A stretch of DNA of 64,000 bases. Origin: JAIVGV01 sp032229975. Lineage in GTDB: Bacteria; Acidobacteriota; Blastocatellia; Pyrinomonadales; Pyrinomonadaceae. A program made the position numbers and the translations under genes. Below, piece after piece: positions 25,716 through 34,191 of the stretch. Position 1 is the first letter of the stretch. Every line of letters begins with the position of its first letter. The notes under the pieces are model-generated. The model was not told the origin of the DNA. It ran no database searches and saw nothing but the letters and a program-made list of their open reading frames with translations. The stretch lies in contig JAVXVG010000046.1 of NCBI GenBank assembly GCA_032229975.1, positions 44,903 to 108,902 on the forward strand. Direction: 5' to 3'.

Positions 25716-27791
25716 TCAGGAAGGGTTTTGCGTTGCGGGCGACGCGTATGCTTCCACGCGATTTTTGCCGCGACTCTTCGCCTGATAAAGCGACTGGTCG
25801 GCTGCGCCGATAATGCTTTCGGGCGTGTCAACTTTCGGACCGAAAGTCGAGATGCCGATGCTCACGGTGACCGCGCCGCCCGGCTGACTCTCGCGATGCG
25901 GAAACGCCGTGTGCTCGACGCGATGACGGATGCGCTCGGCGATAATGTGCGCTTCGGCGAGATTAGTCTGCGGGAGCAGCACGCTGAACTCTTCGCCGCC
26001 ATAGCGTGCGGCCACGTCGGCGGTGCGCAGCGCGGTCTTCAGACACTGCGCGGTCATCTCTAGCGCGATGTCGCCCGCTTGATGACCGAAGCGGTCGTTG
26101 TACTCCTTGAAGTTGTCGATGTCGAGCATGAGGAAGCTGACCGGGAAACGATGTCGCTTCGAGCGTTCAAGTTCTTCACTCAAACGCTCTTCGAGGTAGC
26201 GTCGGTTGAGCAGGCCCGTGAGCGCGTCTGTGATCGAGAGCAGTTGAAACTGCGTCGCCTTCTGATGCCATTCGGCGCGGTCGAGCGCGAGGGCCATCTG
26301 CGGGGCAAGCATATCGAGCAGATTGAGATCAAGATCGTCGTATGTGCCGCCGCCTGCCTTGTCCGTCATGTTGAGCACGCCGACTTTCCGGTTGCCGACG
26401 ATGAGCGGGTAGCTGATGAATGAGCCCGTCTTGTACTTGCGCTCGGCGGGCGCGGGCGATTGACCGGCGGGCATGAGATCGCGCACGACGAGCGGCCGTC
26501 CCTCGCGCAAGACTGAGCCGGAGACGCCTTCGCCGAAACGCACGCGCACGTCGCGCGCAGCCTTCGCGCGGGGGCCCACTGCGGCTTTAACCTGCAACTC
26601 GTTCGCCGACTCGTCGAAGAGCAGGAGCGACGCGCGCTCGGAACGCAGCAGTTCAGTTGAATGACGCAGGATCGCGGCGTAAGCCTCGTCGGGCTCGACC
26701 GAGTTGATCTGCTCCGTGAAGGCTTGGAGGTGATAGGCGACGCGCATCCTGCGTTCGAGTTCTTCGCGCAGGCTCAGCAGTTCGAGCGGCGCGGCGATCT
26801 TCTCGCAGTACTCTTTGATCCTTTGACGGGTCGCTTCGTCGAGCGAGCTTCCGCCGACGACGAGCGCGCCCTTGATCTCTTCGCCCGTGCCGAGCGGGAA
26901 GACTTCCGAGACTTCGGAAGGATCGTAGATGAAGAGTGCGTCGCCCTCTGTGTCTCGATCCTTGCGACGCGACGATCCATCCTCGCGCCGCTTGCGACGC
27001 AGGGAGACGTGCGGCGCGCTGACCTTGAACTTTCCGTTCGCGGAGACGGGCGAGATTAAATCCTCGCGTCGAAGATAGAGCGCAAGCGAGCTCAGATTGT
27101 GGGCCGACGCAATCGCATCGAGCGCGCGCTGGCAAGCAACTTCGAGACCGATGCCGGATGGGAAGAAGTCAGTCTCGGAGACAGTAAGGCCCTCGCCCTC
27201 TTCGAGCAGCGCGGGCTGGACTGCTTCGTTCAGATCATCCTCAACCGGCGAGCGCGCGCCGATCTCTCCTCCGATCTCAACGGCGCATTCCATGACGCGG
27301 CTCGCCAGCATCGCAAGCTCCGCCTCGTTTGTGAAGAGAACATTTCTGAACAGCTCTGGGTCGAGCAACTCGCGCAGATCGCCCGCGCGGAAACGTTCGA
27401 CCAGATCGCGATAGTCAGCCGTCGAGACGAAGGCGCGGCCGGTGATGACCGCGAGGCGACGCCCCTTGCCAATCTCGACCGGCACGGCGACGCAATGTAG
27501 TCCCGCATGACAGCGATAACGGCTCGCGTCGCCCGGCTCGTGCGCGCGCCGATGAGCTTCGCCGCAGTAGGGCTCGCAGAGATGCGCGTGCGCCGTCGAA
27601 GTCTGGAAGGCTTGACAGAAAGAGTTGTTGTTGGAGGTAACGAGTTGCGGCGGCTGATGACCTTCGACGAGCAGCAGCGCGAGACCTGACTCCGTCGCAA
27701 GAGACGCTTGTACGTCGTCCCATTGCGGCGGGTACTTCAGTCCTTCCTGTAGGCGCTCTAAGGCGCGCACGGTTGGCGTGCTCTTTTCCAT
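25716..27791 (-). CDS. PocR-GAF-GGDEF diguanylate cyclase
   Basis: 691-residue signalling protein and first gene of the operon. The N-terminal PocR-like ligand-binding domain (about 15-170) has clustered cysteines (CQAF, HLCEPYC, RYRCHAGLHC). GAF-like regions follow (about 200-345 and 360-515), then a GGDEF domain with active GGEEF at 598-602 and an RxxD inhibitory site (Arg589-Asp592) exactly five residues ahead, so product feedback is expected. A short Lys/Arg-rich low-complexity insert lies near residue 275. I start at the ATG at 27791; a TTG at 27827 is in frame. No membrane segment, hence a cytosolic sensor. Confidence 0.88.
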   Translation of the reverse strand: MEKSTPTVRALERLQEGLKYPPQWDDVQASLATESGLALLLVEGHQPPQLVTSNNNSFCQAFQTSTAHAHLCEPYCGEAHRRAHEPGDASRYRCHAGLHCVAVPVEIGKGRRLAVITGRAFVSTADYRDLVERFRAGDLRELLDPELFRNVLFTNEAELAMLASRVMECAVEIGGEIGARSPVEDDLNEAVQPALLEEGEGLTVSETDFFPSGIGLEVACQRALDAIASAHNLSSLALYLRREDLISPVSANGKFKVSAPHVSLRRKRREDGSSRRKDRDTEGDALFIYDPSEVSEVFPLGTGEEIKGALVVGGSSLDEATRQRIKEYCEKIAAPLELLSLREELERRMRVAYHLQAFTEQINSVEPDEAYAAILRHSTELLRSERASLLLFDESANELQVKAAVGPRAKAARDVRVRFGEGVSGSVLREGRPLVVRDLMPAGQSPAPAERKYKTGSFISYPLIVGNRKVGVLNMTDKAGGGTYDDLDLNLLDMLAPQMALALDRAEWHQKATQFQLLSITDALTGLLNRRYLEERLSEELERSKRHRFPVSFLMLDIDNFKEYNDRFGHQAGDIALEMTAQCLKTALRTADVAARYGGEEFSVLLPQTNLAEAHIIAERIRHRVEHTAFPHRESQPGGAVTVSIGISTFGPKVDTPESIIGAADQSLYQAKSRGKNRVEAYASPATQNPS

Positions 27792-28191
27792 TTGGGCGTC
27801 GGTTGACGGCTGTCTGTGGCGCGGCAAGGGGCGGGGCGGACGATGAAGGGAAAAGAAACTTTTCCGTTGAGCGTCTTTGTCCAGAAGAGTCGCGGTCGGG
27901 GTGGCGACCGCCTTAATAGCAGTATAAGTGCCCGCGCGCTTCTAGGACAAGAGTTTTCTGGTCATAAACTTAGACTAGCCCCGCTAACGTTGATGCAAAA
28001 CCTTTCGGAAGTTTCGTCTCCCTTCATTAAACGGCTAATGTGGGCGGTTTTTCCGTTGTTCCGAACTTTGATGCGTGGAGAGACTTGGCTACGTTGCCCT
28101 GTTTGTGAAACTCTCGCCTCACTCGATAACCGTTCGATAGAGCAATGCAATGCTACGACAAGTTGTGCCGTCATTGAAAAGCAGCGCGGGC
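27792..28191. other. 400-base intergenic leader with hairpins, no gene seen
   Basis: Region between the solute-binding protein stop and the GGDEF start. It contains a 7-bp hairpin GGAAAAG/CTTTTCC (27849-27855/27859-27865), a second GCGGTCG/CGACCGC (27892-27898/27905-27911) and a candidate minus-strand promoter at 27921-27950. Open frames on either strand have no recognisable start signal or protein character. From 27951 to 28191 I see nothing specific. Confidence 0.5.
27921..27950 (-). promoter_or_regulatory. Candidate promoter of the four-gene signalling operon
   Basis: Minus strand TTGTCC (27950-27945) and TATACT (27926-27921), spacing 18 bases. Transcription would start near 27914, giving a leader of about 120 bases containing the two hairpins at 27849-27911. 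Confidence 0.5.
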
Positions 28192-30141
28192 TCATCGGCC
28201 TACGATGGAGGCTTTGCCCGCCTCGCTCGCGGGTGGATGCCAATCCGTATCGATGCGCACGCGCTTGAGCGAATAGATGCCGAGCAGGTTGTTGCCAAAG
28301 TTCTGGACGTAAGGCTTGACGAGCGTGAAGGACGACGCGAAGTAGATCGGGATCGCGGGGACTTCCTTCAAAGCCTGTGCCTCGTTGAGCAACTCAGGTG
28401 CGCGAGAAGTCGCCGATGGACGACGTGCCTCCGCGTCGTTCGTGTGTTTGTCATCCTTCTCCGTGTGGGTTGTCGAAGAACTCGATGTTGCGGCCACTTC
28501 GCCCGCACCGAAGGCGAAGCGATCCGGTGAGAACAACGCGGCAAGATTTTGCTCCTCATCGGGCGTCTGCATGAGAAGGCTGCGCTTCGCCACGTCGTAT
28601 TCACCCGCGCGGAGTCTCGTCTCATACTCGTCCCAACTCTTCGTTTCGATCACGGTCTCGACGCCGAGCACGTCGTGCCACATCTCCGCGACAGTCTCCG
28701 CCACTTGCCGGTGCTGTTCATTACGATTAACGAGCAGGCGGATGCGCGGGAAGCCATCGCCGCCGGGATAGCCTGCTTCGGCGAGCAGGCGACGGGCCCT
28801 GATCGGATCGTAGCCAAGCGCGGGCCCGCTTTTCGACGCATCCGCGCTGCCCGGATTACCGTTCTCCATCGAGCTTTGAGTCGGGAGATATTTTTCGGCG
28901 GGCACGGTCGAGCCGCCGAGCGTGTCTTCGCTCAGACGCTTTCGATCAAGGGCCAGCGCGAAAGATTCGCGCACACGCACGTCGTCAAAAGGCGGGCGGG
29001 CCGAGTTGAAATCATAGTAGGTGAGCGCGCCGAAAGTCGTGCGCTTGAAGTCTTGATAAGAGGCCAAGAGCTTGAGTCCGGCAGGCTCGACGTTGACGTT
29101 CGTCACGGCGTCGATCTTGCCGTCGCGATATTCGCGCAGGGCCGACTCCGCATCGCGCTCATTAACGAAGTGGACTTTTTCGAGCGCGACATTCGCCGCG
29201 TCGCGGTAGCCCGGCTCTCGTTCGAGCACGACGCCCTCGTCGGTCGTCTCCGAAAGTCGGAAGGCCCCGTTAGTCACGATCTGTTCGCGCCGATGCGGCT
29301 CGCTCTTCCGCGATGGCGCGGGTTCTGGCAACTCGCCGGACTTCAACTCGTCCGCGAGCATCGAAGTGTGAACGGGACGAAAGATCGTGTGAGCCAGCAG
29401 CACAGGCAGGTTCGGATCGGGCCGGCGCAGATGAACGCGCAGAGTGTGATCGTCAACAGCTTCGACAGAGAGACGCGGCGCGGCAATGGTGGCCCGCGCC
29501 GCTCTCTGTTCTCGTTTATCCACCTCGCCCGCGTCGGAGCGCATCTGCATCTTTGCCGCGCCGCCAGTTGACTTGTCAGTTGCCTGCTCTTCCGTTGCCT
29601 GTGACTTGTCGTTGCGATCAGCGTCGCTCTTACCACTCGACTCGCGCGCTTCGCGCGTCGCGTGTTGATCTCCTGCCACTTCAATGAGGTTGCTGAGCAA
29701 GTCTGCGTGCGGAGCGTCGTCGCCGAGACTTAGAGTTCTCTGCCATGAGCGCAGGTAGTCTCTCGCCGTCACCGGATCACCGTTTGACCAGCGCGCGTCG
29801 CTGCGAAGGTAGAACGTCCAGATGCGGCTGTCGGTGGAAGAATCCCAACGATATGCGTCGGCGGAGACGGGTGAGAGCGTTAGCGGATCGTAGTCCGTCA
29901 GACCGTCGTAGAGCGCGCGCACTGCGTCGGTATCCGGCGGCGAGGCAGCACGGGCCGGATCAAAGATGCGTGGCAAACCGCCATCACTCCAGCGTAACTC
30001 CTGAGCGCGCGGCGCTGAGACGCGACCGTAAAACTGTCCGCCCTCTTCGCTCGACAAGCATCCGCCGCTCAGAGCAAGCGTGAGCGCAAGTCCAAGTGCC
30101 AGAGCCGCGCGCCAACGCTGTGGGCCACCCTGCTCTCTCAT
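28192..30141 (-). CDS. Family 5 peptide-binding lipoprotein (DppA/OppA-like)
   Basis: Extracytoplasmic solute-binding protein of the SBP_bac_5 family, normally feeding a dipeptide/oligopeptide ABC importer. The signal peptide ends in the lipobox LSGGC. Family traits: WTFYLRSDARWSNGDPVTARDYLRSWQR, TNGAFRLSE, ALDRKRLSED and PIYFASSFTLVKPYVQNF. Two highly charged Ser/Asp/Lys/Thr inserts (about 160-205 and 560-585 from the chosen start) are absent from usual relatives. No permease or ATPase genes are adjacent, so it is an orphan here. The ATG at 30141 gives a compact signal peptide; the ATG at 30174 is also possible. Confidence 0.88.
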   Translation of the reverse strand: MREQGGPQRWRAALALGLALTLALSGGCLSSEEGGQFYGRVSAPRAQELRWSDGGLPRIFDPARAASPPDTDAVRALYDGLTDYDPLTLSPVSADAYRWDSSTDSRIWTFYLRSDARWSNGDPVTARDYLRSWQRTLSLGDDAPHADLLSNLIEVAGDQHATREARESSGKSDADRNDKSQATEEQATDKSTGGAAKMQMRSDAGEVDKREQRAARATIAAPRLSVEAVDDHTLRVHLRRPDPNLPVLLAHTIFRPVHTSMLADELKSGELPEPAPSRKSEPHRREQIVTNGAFRLSETTDEGVVLEREPGYRDAANVALEKVHFVNERDAESALREYRDGKIDAVTNVNVEPAGLKLLASYQDFKRTTFGALTYYDFNSARPPFDDVRVRESFALALDRKRLSEDTLGGSTVPAEKYLPTQSSMENGNPGSADASKSGPALGYDPIRARRLLAEAGYPGGDGFPRIRLLVNRNEQHRQVAETVAEMWHDVLGVETVIETKSWDEYETRLRAGEYDVAKRSLLMQTPDEEQNLAALFSPDRFAFGAGEVAATSSSSTTHTEKDDKHTNDAEARRPSATSRAPELLNEAQALKEVPAIPIYFASSFTLVKPYVQNFGNNLLGIYSLKRVRIDTDWHPPASEAGKASIVGR

Positions 30142-30212
30142 CAACCTACTTCGCACGAGACTGTAGCCGATCATTTAAAGACCCAAACCTACGCGCGCTG
30201 GAATTCGACTGC

Positions 30213-30836
30213 TTAGCGAGATGCATCGCCTGTCTCAGCCAACTTCTTCAAGTTCGCGTAAACTACTTCGACCTGCTGTCGTGTGTCCTCGAAGCTCTCC
30301 GAAGTGTCGATGAGATAGTTCGCGTGACGCATCTTCTCCGACTGCGACATCTGCGCGGCCACTCTTCGCTCCGCCTCCACACGAGTTAGATCGTTGCGCC
30401 GCATCAGACGCTCTAGCTGCACGTCAGGTCGGCAGTGAACAACGATCAGCCTGTCGAATCGACGAAAGCTCTCCGTCTCGATCATGAGCGCAGCATCGAT
30501 GATCGCGATCCCTCGCGGCTCGGCCCTCTCGCATTCGCGCAGCCACTCGTCCTGCGCGGCGATGATGAGCGGGTGCAGGATCGCGTTGAGGAGCGCACGC
30601 TTTTCTTCGTCCGCAAAAACGATTCCGGCGAGGCGCGCGCGATCAAGCGAGCCATCGGCGCGCAAGACCTCCGAGCCGAAAGCCTCTGCGACGAGCCGCA
30701 GCCCACGCGTTTCCGGCGCGACAACAGCACGAGCCGTCGCATCGGCGTCGAGCACGCGACAGCCCAACTCGGCGAGCGTGGTCGAGACGAGAGACTTCCC
30801 GACAGCGATTGATCCAGTGAGTCCGACACGAAGCAT
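30213..30836 (-). CDS. coaE: Dephospho-CoA kinase
   Basis: Last step of coenzyme A synthesis, phosphorylating the ribose 3'-OH of dephospho-CoA. P-loop GLTGSIAVGKS at residues 5-15, conserved LDADATARAVV, LHPLI and IIDAALMIE. Length 207 is typical. It lies between folD (139 bases upstream) and the peptide-binding lipoprotein (71 bases downstream to its chosen start). The Shine-Dalgarno is weak. Confidence 0.94.
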   Translation of the reverse strand: MLRVGLTGSIAVGKSLVSTTLAELGCRVLDADATARAVVAPETRGLRLVAEAFGSEVLRADGSLDRARLAGIVFADEEKRALLNAILHPLIIAAQDEWLRECERAEPRGIAIIDAALMIETESFRRFDRLIVVHCRPDVQLERLMRRNDLTRVEAERRVAAQMSQSEKMRHANYLIDTSESFEDTRQQVEVVYANLKKLAETGDASR

Positions 30837-30902
30837 GAGCGCGGAAATGTGTTGACGACTTTGATGGAAGAGACGCGCCGCTCCGGTGTTAGAAGAGACG
30901 CG

Positions 30903-30940
30903 TCAAATTAAAGATGCGCATATCAAGTTAAAGATGCGCA
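30903..30940. repeat. 20-base-period direct repeat upstream of coaE
   Basis: TCAAATTAAAGATGCGCA (30903-30920) is followed by TCAAGTTAAAGATGCGCA (30923-30940): 17 of 18 identical, period 20, about two helical turns. A related pair GAAGAGACGCG occurs nearby at 30871-30881 and 30892-30902. Such spacing would suit a regulator binding one DNA face. Confidence 0.6.
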
Positions 30941-30975
30941 CGTCGAGCGGCCTCTCGCCCTTACTCGCGAAACAC

Positions 30976-31944
30976 TCACACGTCTCTCAAGTTTGCGAGC
31001 CCGCGTCGTCGTAGCGCAGCCGTCACAGTGTTGCGCATCAGCATCGCGACCGTCAGTGGCCCCACCCCTCCCGGCACGGGAGTCAATCGGCCCGCGACTC
31101 GCTCGACCTCCGCCGGATGCGCGTCGCCGACAAGCGTGTAACCGCGCCTGCGAATCGCCTCGATGCGCGACTCTGCACGTTCGCCGAACAACTCACGCGC
31201 TACTGATTCATCAGTCACACGGTTCATCCCCACATCAACGACGACCGCGCCGGGCCTGACGTGCGCGCCGCGTATGAGCGCTGGATGGCCGACTGCGCAG
31301 ATGAGCACGTCGGCGCGGCGTGTGTGCTCTGCGAGGTCGTGCGTGCGCGAGTGGCAGATGGTAACGGTCGCGTCGGCGCGCAGCAGGAGTTGGGCCATTG
31401 GGCGACCGACGATGTGGCTGCGACCGACGACGACTGCGTTCGCGCCTCGCAAACTAATGCCCTCGCGCAAGAGCAATTCGTAGATGCCCGCAGGCGTGCA
31501 CGGGACGAACGACTGCGCGCCGAGGATCATCCGGCCCACGTTGAGCGGATGGAAGCCGTCAACGTCCTTCAAGGGATCGACGGACTCCGTAACGCGCTGC
31601 TCGTTAATCCCTGCGGGCAACGGCAACTGCACGAGTATGCCGTCAACATCGGCGCGCGCGTTGAGCAGCGCGATCTCTGCGAGCAGCGCATCTTCAGATG
31701 TCTCCGCAGGAAGCCAACGCTGCTCGGAGCGCAAGCCTAGCTCCGCAGAAGTCTTCACCTTGTTGCGGACGTAAACCTCGGAGGCCGGATCGTCGCCCAC
31801 GCGCACGACGACGAGGCATGGCTGTACGTCGTGCTCGCGCCGGAGACGTTCGACTTCTGCCGCGACCTCTCGCTTGATCTCTGCCGCGACGCGCGCGCCA
31901 TCGAGCGTTGCCGCGTGCCCTTCAATTTTTTTCGCAGTCTCCAT
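30976..31944 (-). CDS. folD: Methylenetetrahydrofolate dehydrogenase / cyclohydrolase
   Basis: Bifunctional one-carbon enzyme interconverting 5,10-methylene-, methenyl- and 10-formyl-THF using NADP. Motifs: YVRNKVKTSAELG (catalytic Lys), DGILVQLPLP, DVDGFHPLNVGRM, CTPAGIYELL, VVVGRSHIVGRPMAQLL and LTPVPGGVGPLTVAML. Length 322 is somewhat above the usual 280-300. The frame is open from 32082, but those residues are not FolD-like; ATG at 31944 is chosen. It may share a transcript with coaE. Confidence 0.95.
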   Translation of the reverse strand: METAKKIEGHAATLDGARVAAEIKREVAAEVERLRREHDVQPCLVVVRVGDDPASEVYVRNKVKTSAELGLRSEQRWLPAETSEDALLAEIALLNARADVDGILVQLPLPAGINEQRVTESVDPLKDVDGFHPLNVGRMILGAQSFVPCTPAGIYELLLREGISLRGANAVVVGRSHIVGRPMAQLLLRADATVTICHSRTHDLAEHTRRADVLICAVGHPALIRGAHVRPGAVVVDVGMNRVTDESVARELFGERAESRIEAIRRRGYTLVGDAHPAEVERVAGRLTPVPGGVGPLTVAMLMRNTVTAALRRRGLANLRDV

Positions 31945-32146
31945 GTCCGCGTCGAATCCTAGCACACTTCGCGGCGCGATTCTCACGGTCGCGCAGTTGA
32001 GAGCGTCCGACAGATCAATCAACTGATTCGCCAAGAATTGCGGCGGGCCTGAATGATCAAGAGCAACGAAATTTGCGCGCACGTTGAAGAGGTTTTCAGC
32101 GTCGGCAACTTTTTCACGCGGTCAATTAACTGTAAGCTGTCGTTGA

Positions 32147-33040
32147 ATGACAAACTCGAAGCTGTGTGCGATCTGTTTGCTCGTCGCGATCCTGCTTGTC
32201 GCGGGCGCGTGTCAGCGCGAAGGCGCGTCCGCGAATGCGAAGCGTTACGAGATGCGCGGGACAATCGTCTCTTTCAACAAGGCGCAGGAGCAGGTCGTCA
32301 TCTCACACGAAGAGATTCCCGGCTACATGGAAGCGATGACGATGCCCTACACGCTGCGCGAGCACAGCGCATACGACGTGATGAAGGCGGGCGATAAGAT
32401 TCAGGCGATGCTCGTCGTCGATGGAGATCGGTCGTGGATCGAAAACCCAGTCATCACTCACGCGGATGTCGATCCGTCCGCCACAGTCGCTCCGTCTTCG
32501 TCATCGCAGCCGCGCGAATCGCAGCCCGGTGATGCAGCGCCGGATGTCACGCTCACGAATCAGGACGGTAAAAAGATTCGCCTCGGCGAGTATCGCGGGC
32601 GCGCGCTGGCCGTCACCTTTATCTACACGCGCTGCCCGCTACCGGACTTTTGCACTCTGATGAGCAACAACTTCGCAAAACTTGATCGGGCCCTCGCGCA
32701 AGACCCGGAACTCGCGAAGAAGTCGCACCTGTTGAGCGTCAGCATCGATCCGCAGTACGACACGCCGAAGGTCTTGCGCAGCTACGGGGCGTCGCACACT
32801 GAAAGATTTGCCGACGAGAAGTTTGAGCGTTGGGAATTGGCGAGCGGCAACGCGGAAGAGATACGCAAGCTCGCGAACTTTGCCGGACTCGTTTACGCGC
32901 CCGACGGCGAACAGATCGTCCACTCGTTGCGCACCGCCGTCATCGGGCCCGACGGCAAGCTCTACAAGATTTATCGCGGCAACGAGTGGAAGCCTGAAGA
33001 ATTGTTGACGGACTTTCGCACGCTCGCGAGCGCGAAGTGA
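32147..33040 (+). CDS. Copper lipoprotein: CusF-like domain fused to SCO1/SenC domain
   Basis: Predicted lipoprotein (lipobox LLVAGAC, Cys22). Residues ~33-105 resemble a CusF/copper-binding domain with MEAMTMPY. The rest is a SCO1/SenC thioredoxin-like domain, which in other organisms delivers copper to the CuA site of cytochrome oxidase. The metal motif is TRCPLPDFC, that is C-x5-C rather than the classic C-x3-C, and the distal His is in VHSLRTAVIG. No oxidase genes are adjacent. It is convergent with etfA and shares a terminator with it. Confidence 0.85.
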   Translation: MTNSKLCAICLLVAILLVAGACQREGASANAKRYEMRGTIVSFNKAQEQVVISHEEIPGYMEAMTMPYTLREHSAYDVMKAGDKIQAMLVVDGDRSWIENPVITHADVDPSATVAPSSSSQPRESQPGDAAPDVTLTNQDGKKIRLGEYRGRALAVTFIYTRCPLPDFCTLMSNNFAKLDRALAQDPELAKKSHLLSVSIDPQYDTPKVLRSYGASHTERFADEKFERWELASGNAEEIRKLANFAGLVYAPDGEQIVHSLRTAVIGPDGKLYKIYRGNEWKPEELLTDFRTLASAK

Positions 33041-33068
33041 AAAAGCGCGCACGGCCTGAAGAGAAAGA

Positions 33069-33102
33069 GAGAGGGCGAAAGTCTTGTGACTCTCGCCCTC
33101 TC
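33069..33102. terminator. Terminator between the SCO1 gene and etfA
   Basis: GAGAGGGCGA (33069-33078) pairs with TCGCCCTCTC (33093-33102), with inner AGTC/GACT pairing. The minus-strand exit is T-rich (TCTCTTTCTCTTC), so it best ends etfA transcripts but may work both ways. Confidence 0.75.
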
Positions 33103-33126
33103 GATCGTTTCGCTGGCCTTCACGTT

Positions 33127-34104
33127 TCAGCCCTTCAACTTCTTGATCTCCTCCGTCAACACCGGCACGACTTCAAACAGATCGCCGACGATGCCATAGT
33201 CTGCGATGTCGAAGATCGGCGCTTCGGGGTCTTTGTTGACGGCGACGATCGTCCCCGCGTTCTTCATCCCGACGAGATGCTGGATCGCGCCTGAGATGCC
33301 GAGCGCGATGTAGAGCTTCGGCGTCACGGTCTGGCCCGACGATCCGATCTGACGGTCAATCGGCAGCCAGCCCGCGTCGCAGATCGGGCGCGAGGCTGCG
33401 AGGTCTGCGCCAAGCGCGTCCGCGAGAGCTTGCGCGAGCGCGATGTGCTCCTGTCCCTTGATGCCGCGACCGACGGCCACGATCACTTCAGCCTTCGAGA
33501 GATCAACCGCCGCCTTCACCTCTTGGAACGGCGGCTCCGGCTTCATACGCACCTCGCCGATCTCGACCTGCATCGACTCGACCTGCGCGCCCGTTGCCTT
33601 CTCAGCCTGCTCCGCTCTGTACGCGCCCGATTGGAACGTGGCGAAGACCGGCGACTCTCCACCCGCGACTACGTCAGCATCGATCTTGCCGAGGAAGATG
33701 CGACGCGAGAACGTCACGCTTCCCCCTTCGACCGATGCGCGTACGCAGTCGCTGATCACGTCCTTGCGGAAACGAGCGGCGAGCTTCGGCGCAAAGTCGC
33801 GCACGAGATACGTGTGCGGCATCAAGACGAAGGCCGGATCGAGCGCGCGCACGGCTTGCTCCATCGCATCGGCGTAACCGTCGGGCGTGTACTCATTCAG
33901 TTTCGCGTTCTCGACGGAGACGACTTTCTCTAACTTGTAGCCAGCGATCTCTTGCGCGAGCGTCGCGTCCGTCGAGAGCACGACCGCCGTCACGGGCTGG
34001 CCCAGAGCTGTGCCCAACTGCTGCCCCACCGCCAACGCCTCGAAAGTCGTCTTGCCGAAGACGCCGCCGCGCTGCTCCGCGAAAATCAAGATTCCGTTTG
34101 CCAT
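33127..34104 (-). CDS. etfA: Electron transfer flavoprotein alpha subunit
   Basis: FAD-binding subunit of ETF, which collects electrons from acyl-CoA dehydrogenases and passes them to the quinone pool. The C-terminal FAD site is clear: VGRGIKGQEH, GWLPIDRQIGSSGQTV, YIALGISGAIQHLVGM and IVAVNKDPEAPIF. Length 325 is normal. ATG at 34104 is used; a GTG nine bases upstream is in frame. It follows etfB with inverted repeat 7 filling the 87-base gap, an odd place for a repeat because the two subunits are made together. Confidence 0.95.
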   Translation of the reverse strand: MANGILIFAEQRGGVFGKTTFEALAVGQQLGTALGQPVTAVVLSTDATLAQEIAGYKLEKVVSVENAKLNEYTPDGYADAMEQAVRALDPAFVLMPHTYLVRDFAPKLAARFRKDVISDCVRASVEGGSVTFSRRIFLGKIDADVVAGGESPVFATFQSGAYRAEQAEKATGAQVESMQVEIGEVRMKPEPPFQEVKAAVDLSKAEVIVAVGRGIKGQEHIALAQALADALGADLAASRPICDAGWLPIDRQIGSSGQTVTPKLYIALGISGAIQHLVGMKNAGTIVAVNKDPEAPIFDIADYGIVGDLFEVVPVLTEEIKKLKG

Positions 34105-34112
34105 TGGTAGCA

Positions 34113-34191
34113 CTCATCACTCAGTACTCAGCACTCAGCAAGTTCAGCCGCGACCATTTGGCTGACTACTGACTACTGAGTGCTGAATGCT
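34113..34191. repeat. 7-mer inverted repeat 7 (between etfB and etfA)
   Basis: Left arm 34113-34150: ACTCATC ACTCAGT, ACTCAGC ACTCAGC. Right arm 34160-34190: TGACTAC TGACTAC, TGAGTGC TGAATGC. The right arm reverse-complemented repeats AGCACTC AGTAGTC units of the left arm. It abuts the etfB stop codon. Confidence 0.85.

Noticed and set aside
27816..28268. Possible small genes on either strand in the 400-base spacer
   Set aside because: No Shine-Dalgarno and no protein-like composition; part overlaps the end of the lipoprotein gene.
28549..29571. Plus-strand open frame of 340 codons opposite the solute-binding lipoprotein
   Set aside because: No family features, no ribosome site, and the minus strand has a lipobox and SBP_bac_5 motifs.
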